From: Anaerolineaceae bacterium UBA700
GTDB taxonomy: Bacteria; Chloroflexota; Anaerolineae; Anaerolineales; Anaerolineaceae
Direction: 5' to 3'
Assembly: GCA_002298885.1 (NCBI GenBank)
Contig: DBMK01000136.1
Span: 1-11,043 of the forward strand
Length of the DNA stretch: 11,043 nucleotides
This document shows positions 6,921 through 11,043 of the stretch, piece by piece (positions within the stretch are counted from its first letter, which is position 1; each line of letters starts with the position of its first letter). Position numbers and translations under genes: made by a program. The notes below the pieces were generated by a model. That model was given only the letters and a program-made list of their open reading frames with translations, did no database searches and had not been told where the DNA came from.

Positions 6921-8153
6921 TCATTGGTTGGCAATTTTTTTAACTTTTTCAAGGTCGACCAGCCTGCCGTGGCTAACCACAGCAGCCGGCTGCTCGTGGT
7001 AGCGCAGGGCTTCGACGACGTCGGGTTCTTTCAGAACGACCAGGTTGGCGGTGGCGCCCACCTGCAGGCCGTAATCGCGCACGTTAATCGCCTGGGCGGC
7101 GCGGGTGGTGACCATATCGTACAGCGTCTCCAGGTCGTTAGCGGCGGTAAACCACAGCAGGTGGGCTGCCAGGAAGGCCACTTCGAGCATGTTGTTGCGT
7201 CCAAAGGGATAATAGGCGTCCGAAATATCATCCTGGCCCAGGCACACCAGGTTGCCCATCTCTAACAGCTCGCGCACCCTGGCGTGCAGCGGGCCGGTAT
7301 GCGGGTCGCTGACCACGCCCATTTTGGCGCGCCGCAGCAGGGCAGCCACCTTTTGGAAGTAGGGCGTGGGGTACAGCGCCATGGCGCGGGCGTGGTGGGC
7401 CAGCGAACGCCCGATCCAGCCACGCTTGATCGCCTCCAGGGCCTGCAGCTCCAGCGTGCGCAGTCCGGGGTCGCCGGCGTCGTCTACCAGCATTGAGACG
7501 TCCTTGTTGAATTTGACCGCCAGGTCGAAGACGGCGCGCACGTGCTCGGCGCTGTCGGCGTCAGTGTACTCGATCCAGGGGATGCCTCCGGCTACGTCCG
7601 CCCCCAGCTCCATGGCGGCGTGCATCAATTCGCGCGCCCCGGGCTCGCGCACGATCCCATCCTGGGCAAAAGCCACCACCTGCAGCTCCACGATGCCCTT
7701 GAATTCTTCCCTGGCGCGCAGCAGGGCCTTCACCCCTTCCAACCTGGCTTTGCCATCCACGTCGGCGAACGCCCGGATGTGGGTGCAGCCGTAGCGCGCC
7801 GCATCCAGCAGCGCCCGGCGCACGTTCTTGATGATCCAGCGCTCGTCGTACTGCTCTTTCACCCGCGCTGCCAGCTCGATGGCAGACATGGCCTTGCCCA
7901 TGTCGCCGCCCTGGTAATCCTTGAGGGCCGCCTCGTCCATCATCTGCAGCGTGTACACCTTGCACAGGTGCAGGTGGGTGTTTACGAACGATTCGCTCAC
8001 CAAACCCGCCTGGGCGTCAATTTCGAGCGCGCCGTCGCCATCGACCTTCTCCTGGATTGCGGCAATCCGGCCATCCCGGACCGCTATTTCATATGTGTTG
8101 CTGCGGCCTCGAAGCCGCGCGTTGCGTATGATCAGGTCAAATGGTGCTGGCAT
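6921..8153 (-). CDS. CodA-like amidohydrolase (cytosine-deaminase family)
   Basis: This 410-residue cytoplasmic enzyme belongs to the amidohydrolase superfamily, closest in pattern to cytosine deaminase CodA. The N-terminal strand block (FDLIIRNARL, IAVRDGRIAAI) leads to the metal motif NTHLHL with H60 and H62. The late motif CLGQDDISDAYYPFGRNNML matches CodA's [20 protein letters not shown] and supplies the metal aspartate D308. The C-terminus shows DYGLQVGATANLVVL. The region equivalent to CodA HCDE reads VSMLVDDAGDP: no histidine occurs between residues 205 and 252, so the usual third metal histidine and the catalytic glutamate are not where expected. The enzyme may use another ligand or another reaction. 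AGAAAGGAA precedes the ATG. It is the first gene of the transporter operon, which suggests it acts on the imported compound; the substrate is unknown. Confidence 0.88.
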   Translation of the reverse strand: MPAPFDLIIRNARLRGRSNTYEIAVRDGRIAAIQEKVDGDGALEIDAQAGLVSESFVNTHLHLCKVYTLQMMDEAALKDYQGGDMGKAMSAIELAARVKEQYDERWIIKNVRRALLDAARYGCTHIRAFADVDGKARLEGVKALLRAREEFKGIVELQVVAFAQDGIVREPGARELMHAAMELGADVAGGIPWIEYTDADSAEHVRAVFDLAVKFNKDVSMLVDDAGDPGLRTLELQALEAIKRGWIGRSLAHHARAMALYPTPYFQKVAALLRRAKMGVVSDPHTGPLHARVRELLEMGNLVCLGQDDISDAYYPFGRNNMLEVAFLAAHLLWFTAANDLETLYDMVTTRAAQAINVRDYGLQVGATANLVVLKEPDVVEALRYHEQPAAVVSHGRLVDLEKVKKIANQ

Positions 8154-8206
8154 TTCCTTTCTCCACAGCAGCTATTAACTTGTAGTTCACTGGCGAATGA
8201 ATTCAA

Positions 8207-8269
8207 CTGCTTAAAAAGCAGAGCGTTGTTGGCTCAAAACGGGCCCCAGGCCTGCGCCGAACCAGCAAC
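8207..8269 (-). promoter_or_regulatory. structured 5' leader of the amidohydrolase/transporter operon
   Basis: The minus-strand transcript from the promoter at 8334-8362 would have about 170 untranslated bases. It can fold GTTGCTGGTTC (8269-8259) against GAGCCAACAAC (8235-8225), with one C-A mismatch and one G-U pair. It then forms a small hairpin CTGCTT/AAGCAG (8221-8207). I do not recognise a purine riboswitch core or any other named riboswitch. A regulatory role is only suggested by the leader's length and pairing. Confidence 0.3.
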
Positions 8270-8333
8270 ACCCCCTTGAATGCCCGGTTAAGTCAATTAA
8301 TCGTGTGTATTCGCGGGCAATCAACTACGCAAT

Positions 8334-8362
8334 AGTATACATTAACTGAATATCCGATACAA
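8334..8362 (-). promoter_or_regulatory. promoter of the amidohydrolase/transporter operon
   Basis: On the minus strand TTGTAT (8362-8357) and TATACT (8339-8334) are exactly 17 bp apart, in an AT-rich pocket of otherwise GC-rich DNA. Transcription would begin near 8327. The region also carries the divergent -10 box at 8375-8380, so the two promoters lie almost on top of each other. Confidence 0.65.
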
Positions 8363-8374
8363 GCAAAATAAAGG

Positions 8375-8380
8375 TATAAT
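8375..8380 (+). promoter_or_regulatory. -10 box of the ABC-F gene promoter
   Basis: A perfect TATAAT lies at 8375-8380, giving a start near 8387 and a leader of about 185 bases. No good -35 hexamer lies 16-18 bp upstream (the bases there read around TATCCGAT). The promoter may therefore need an activator or be weak. It is divergent from and overlaps the transporter operon promoter. Confidence 0.5.
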
Positions 8381-8411
8381 ATGTTTGTCTTTATTACCAG
8401 GAGCCATTTTC

Positions 8412-8429
8412 GTGACCGACAACCTCTAA
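8412..8429 (+). CDS. putative leader peptide MTDNL upstream of the ABC-F gene
   Basis: A five-codon ORF reads GTG ACC GAC AAC CTC TAA. It is preceded by AGGAG (8399-8403) with an 8-base spacer, the best ribosome binding site in the leader. It lies just downstream of the inferred transcription start and about 45 bases before the leader terminator. Very short upstream ORFs of this kind sense ribosome inhibition in attenuators of antibiotic-resistance genes. Translation and the sensing role are inferred. An alternative ATG frame at 8381-8530 (49 codons) starts right at the -10 box and reads through the terminator. Confidence 0.45.
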   Translation: MTDNL

Positions 8430-8473
8430 AACTATATCCTTTTTTCAGGCATTGCGTCTCGGGTGAACTTTTT

Positions 8474-8508
8474 AAACCGGGGGCTCTGTGTGCCTCCGGT
8501 TTTGTTTT
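8474..8508 (+). terminator. leader terminator (attenuator) of the ABC-F gene
   Basis: AAACCGGGGGC (8474-8484) pairs with GCCTCCGGTTT (8492-8502) over 11 bp with one G-U pair and a 7-nt loop. The stem runs into TTTTGTTTT (8500-8508). The U-tract is on the plus strand only. No plus-strand gene exists upstream for it to serve, so it must act on the ABC-F transcript itself. A short segment AGGCA (8447-8451) could pair with TGCCT in the 3' arm as a weak antiterminator. Confidence 0.8.
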
Positions 8509-8521
8509 CCCGGCCTACCTG

Positions 8522-8559
8522 CACCGGTAAAACGGCCCGTTTCGGGCCGGTGGGTTTTA
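8522..8559 (+). promoter_or_regulatory. second leader hairpin before the ABC-F ribosome binding site
   Basis: CGGCCCG-TTT-CGGGCCG (8533-8549) is a strong 7-bp hairpin. It can be extended by TAAAAC (8528-8533) with GTTTTA (8554-8559), or rearranged as CACCGG (8522-8527) with CCGGTG (8547-8552). It ends three bases before the GAGG site (8563-8566) of the ABC-F gene, so it may limit ribosome access. Confidence 0.55.
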
Positions 8560-8572
8560 TGCGAGGTTGTCT

Positions 8573-10219
8573 ATGCTTAGTGTAAATTCCGTCTCCAAAT
8601 CGTTTGGCGCTGATATCATATTGGATAAGATAAGCTTCACCCTCAATGTGGGGGAGAGGTTGGGGCTGGTCGGCCCGAACGGCTGCGGCAAGACCACGCT
8701 GCTGAAGATCCTGGTGGGACTCGAAAAAGCCGATGCCGGGAGCGTGCGCATTGCCGCCGCGCCTGGCCGGGTGGGCTATCTCCCCCAGGGCTTCGATTAT
8801 CGCCCCGAGGATACGATTGGTGGCTTTATCAACCGCATGGAAGGGGATTTGCCCGGCCTGACGGCGCGCCTGGAGGAGTTGGCCGCGGCGCTTGCCCGCG
8901 ACCCGCACCAGCCGGCCCTAACACACCAGTACGACCAGGTGTTGGAGCGGCTGGCGAGCGTGGCCGAGGGCGCCGGGCGCGGGCCGGGAGTGCTGGCCGC
9001 GCTGGGCCTGGGCGAATATCCACCAGAAATGCGCGTGGCCGAGCTGAGCGGTGGCCAGAAGACGCGCCTGGCGTTGGCCGGCGTGCTGCTCTCCAACCCC
9101 CAACTGTTGCTGCTGGACGAGCCGACCAACCACCTGGATATCGGCATGCTCGAATGGCTGGAGGACTGGCTGCTGGGATTCCGCGGCGCCGCCCTGGTCG
9201 TATCTCATGACCGGGCCTTTCTCGACCGGCTGTCGACCGGGATCCTGGAGATCGACCCCAAGACGCACACGGCCCGCGCCTTTGCCGGCAACTACTCGGA
9301 TTACCTGGACACCATCGCCGCTGAGCGCGAAAAACAGTGGCAGCAGTATTCCGACCAGAACGAGGAGATCGCCCGGCTGCGCCTGGCGGCAGCCCACCTG
9401 CGCGGTCTGGCAGTGATGCGCAAAGGCGGCAAAGGCGACAGCGGGGATAAATTTGCCAAAGGTTTCTTCAACGACCAGACGCAGGGCATGATCGGCCGGG
9501 CCAAACATGTCGAAAAGCGCCTGGGGCGCCTGTTGGGCGAAGAGCGGGTCGAAAAACCCAAGCCGGTGTGGGAAATGAAGATCGAGTTCGGCGATACGCC
9601 AACCAGCGGCCGGGACGTGCTGGTGTGCGAGGGCCTGGACGTGGGCTATGGCGACTCGGTCCTGCTCCACGACCTCAACCTGACCCTGCGCTACGGCAAG
9701 CGCGCCGCCTTGATCGGCCCAAACGGTTGCGGCAAGACCACCCTGCTGCGCACCATTGCCGGTCTGATCCCGCCGCTGGCGGGCAGCGTGCGCCTGGGCG
9801 CCAACGTGCGCGCCGGGTACATGGCCCAGGAGCAGGAGGACCTCGAACCATCCCTCAACGCCTTGCAGGCTGTGTCGCGCCTGCTCTCACAGAACGAGAC
9901 GGAGGTGCGTTCCTTCCTCTCGAAATTCTTGTTCAAGGGGGACGACGTTTTTACCCCGGCGGAAAAGCTTTCCTATGGCGAGCGCGCCCGCCTTTCGCTG
10001 GCCTGTCTGGCGGCCCGCGGCTGCAATTTCCTTATGCTCGACGAGCCGATCAACCACCTGGATATCCCTGCCCGCACCCGCTTCGAAGGGGCGCTGGCGG
10101 CCTTCGAAGGCACGGTGCTGGCTGTGGTTCACGACCGGTTCTTTATCGATGGGTTCGCCAGCGAGATTTGGAGCGTTCATGGGAAGCAGATCCTTGTCGA
10201 CCGGCGCGAAAGGCTCTGA
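8573..10219 (+). CDS. ABC-F family ATPase, possible ribosome-protection factor
   Basis: This 548-residue soluble protein has two ABC domains and no membrane segment, which defines ABC-F translation factors that bind the ribosomal E site. Domain 1: Walker A GPNGCGKTT (34-42), Q72, LSGGQ (158-162), LLLLDEPTNHLD (178-189), H212. Domain 2: Walker A GPNGCGKTT (382-390), LSYGE (466-470), LMLDEPINHLD (487-497, with I for the usual T), and VVHDR instead of SHDR (H520). Both catalytic glutamates (E183, E491) are present. The linker at about 245-335 contains MRKGGKGDSGDK, likely the tip that reaches the P-site tRNA. ATG 8573 is chosen because GAGG lies six bases before it; TTG 8567 touches that site. 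The attenuator leader suggests an antibiotic-resistance (ARE) type rather than a housekeeping EttA/Uup type, but sequence alone does not prove this. Confidence 0.93.
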   Translation: MLSVNSVSKSFGADIILDKISFTLNVGERLGLVGPNGCGKTTLLKILVGLEKADAGSVRIAAAPGRVGYLPQGFDYRPEDTIGGFINRMEGDLPGLTARLEELAAALARDPHQPALTHQYDQVLERLASVAEGAGRGPGVLAALGLGEYPPEMRVAELSGGQKTRLALAGVLLSNPQLLLLDEPTNHLDIGMLEWLEDWLLGFRGAALVVSHDRAFLDRLSTGILEIDPKTHTARAFAGNYSDYLDTIAAEREKQWQQYSDQNEEIARLRLAAAHLRGLAVMRKGGKGDSGDKFAKGFFNDQTQGMIGRAKHVEKRLGRLLGEERVEKPKPVWEMKIEFGDTPTSGRDVLVCEGLDVGYGDSVLLHDLNLTLRYGKRAALIGPNGCGKTTLLRTIAGLIPPLAGSVRLGANVRAGYMAQEQEDLEPSLNALQAVSRLLSQNETEVRSFLSKFLFKGDDVFTPAEKLSYGERARLSLACLAARGCNFLMLDEPINHLDIPARTRFEGALAAFEGTVLAVVHDRFFIDGFASEIWSVHGKQILVDRRERL

Positions 10220-10257
10220 AACCTTTTGCGCGGTTGCACGTATTAAAAATAGACACG

Positions 10258-10263
10258 AGGAGG
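10258..10263 (+). promoter_or_regulatory. ribosome binding site of the GIN-domain lipoprotein
   Basis: AGGAGG lies 13 bases before ATG 10277, which is longer than usual. No in-frame ATG, GTG or TTG lies closer, so the ATG still stands. No clear promoter or terminator is seen in the 57-bp gap after the ABC-F gene, so co-transcription is possible. Confidence 0.6.
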
Positions 10264-10276
10264 ATCTGTCAAAAAG

Positions 10277-11011
10277 ATGAAGAAGAGCCTGTACTTTTTG
10301 AGTATTTTATCCGTGCTGGCGCTGACATTGAGCGCCTGCACCATCAATATGGTTACCGGTTCGGGCCGTTTGACCACCGAAACGCGCAACGTGAGCAACT
10401 TCGATTCGCTGATGTTCGCCGGCATCGGCGATGTGACCATCGTCCAGGGCAACTCCGAAGGCCTTAAGATCGAGGCCGAGGACAACATCATGCCCAAGAT
10501 CATCACCGAAGTGCGCGGGACGCAGTTATACATCGGTTTCGAACGCGATAACTGGCAGGACATCATTCGCCCAACCAAGAGCATCAAGCTGACCCTGGGC
10601 GTTAAGAATTTGAAATCGATGGAAATCTCCGGCGTGGGCAGCCTTACCGCCGACTCGCTAAACACCGATTCCTTGATCGTGCGGGTGGGCGGCGCTGGCG
10701 GCGTCACGCTGCGCAACGTCGATATCTCCAATCTCACGGCCGTGATGAGCGGGGCCGGCAACGTGGATATGTCCGGTAAGGTCAACTCACTGGATGCGAC
10801 CCTGAGCGGCGTGGGCAACTTTGCGTGCGGCGACCTGCAGGCGCAGACGGCCGACGTCCGCGTCACCGGAGCCGGCGGCGCCACCGTGTGGGCCAGCGAC
10901 AACCTGAGCGTAAACATCACCGGCGCCGGCTCGGTCAGCTACTACGGCAGCCCCAAGATCAGTAAAACCATCACCGGCGTGGGCGTAGTAAATACATTAG
11001 GCAGCAAGTAA
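10277..11011 (+). CDS. DUF2807/GIN-domain surface lipoprotein
   Basis: This 244-residue exported lipoprotein opens with MKKSLYFL and a hydrophobic stretch, and has the lipobox LSAC with the cysteine at residue 21. The mature part resembles the DUF2807 head-GIN domain (PF10988). It starts with TETRNVSNFDSLMFAGIGDVTIVQG and continues as short beta-strands separated by repeated glycine turns (SGVGSL, GGAGGV, SGAGNV, SGVGNF, TGAGGA, TGAGSV, TGVGVV), spaced roughly 18-20 residues apart. This implies a right-handed beta-solenoid-like fold on the cell surface. The function of the family is not established, although adhesin-like or envelope roles have been proposed. The gene follows the ABC-F gene on the same strand after 57 bp. 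Length and frame look intact. Confidence 0.88.
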   Translation: MKKSLYFLSILSVLALTLSACTINMVTGSGRLTTETRNVSNFDSLMFAGIGDVTIVQGNSEGLKIEAEDNIMPKIITEVRGTQLYIGFERDNWQDIIRPTKSIKLTLGVKNLKSMEISGVGSLTADSLNTDSLIVRVGGAGGVTLRNVDISNLTAVMSGAGNVDMSGKVNSLDATLSGVGNFACGDLQAQTADVRVTGAGGATVWASDNLSVNITGAGSVSYYGSPKISKTITGVGVVNTLGSK

Positions 11012-11026
11012 TTACTGTTATTTTTC

Positions 11027-11043
11027 ACCACAGAGTCACAGAG
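11027..11043. repeat. start of a CACAGAG-type intergenic repeat (cut by window end)
   Basis: After the last stop codon the sequence reads ACCACAGAGTCACAGAG up to the window end, with CACAGAG occurring twice 8 bases apart. Simple repeats of this type are found in intergenic DNA of many unrelated bacteria. The full extent lies outside the window. Confidence 0.4.

Noticed and set aside
8154..8330. Purine riboswitch in front of the nucleobase-type operon
   Set aside because: The context invites it, but I could not find the conserved three-way junction core or its loop sequences on the minus strand.
8918..9670. 250-codon minus-strand frame inside the ABC-F gene
   Set aside because: It is a mirror of the ABC-F coding sequence with no start signal and no recognisable domain.
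9568..10467. 299-codon plus-strand frame across the end of the ABC-F gene and into the lipoprotein gene
   Set aside because: It overlaps two well-supported genes in another frame and its translation is Arg/Gly/Pro-rich without any family motif.

Overview
The window looks like chromosomal DNA of an uncultured Anaerolineae-type bacterium (phylum Chloroflexota). This is an inference from style: GC-rich coding sequence, lipoproteins with Ala/Pro/Thr-rich linkers behind the lipobox, a BMP-type nucleoside/nucleobase ABC transporter and a LacI-controlled sugar-transport remnant. No rRNA, tRNA, CRISPR array, transposase or phage gene is visible.

Left edge (1-1980, minus strand): a decayed sugar-utilisation locus. 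A LacI-family regulator (864-1919) has a strong promoter and a double GAACGTTC operator placed between its -10 box and its start codon. Downstream, a sugar-binding lipoprotein gene has a stop at codon 5 and is cut off after about 120 codons. It is joined directly to the last third of a beta-phosphoglucomutase gene. The missing middle probably held the permeases and sugar-processing enzymes, so the regulator appears to have outlived its operon.

Centre (2012-8362, minus strand): one apparent operon. It reads CodA-like amidohydrolase, BMP-family binding lipoprotein, double-ATPase subunit, permease 1, permease 2, then a strong hairpin terminator. The last three genes overlap by a few bases. Two perfect stem-loops lie between the binding protein and the ATPase and probably set different mRNA levels for the two. 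The likely job is uptake of a nucleoside, nucleobase or similar N-heterocycle followed by cytoplasmic deamination or hydrolysis. The operon promoter is at 8334-8362.

Right part (8375-11043, plus strand): an ABC-F ATPase gene (8573-10219), then a surface lipoprotein with a DUF2807/GIN-type beta-repeat domain (10277-11011). The ABC-F gene has a leader of about 185 nt with a tiny ORF behind a good ribosome binding site, an intrinsic terminator, and a second hairpin just before the start codon. That is the layout of ribosome-sensing attenuators that control antibiotic-resistance ABC-F genes. It is the most interesting feature of the window. The window ends inside a CACAGAG-type intergenic repeat.
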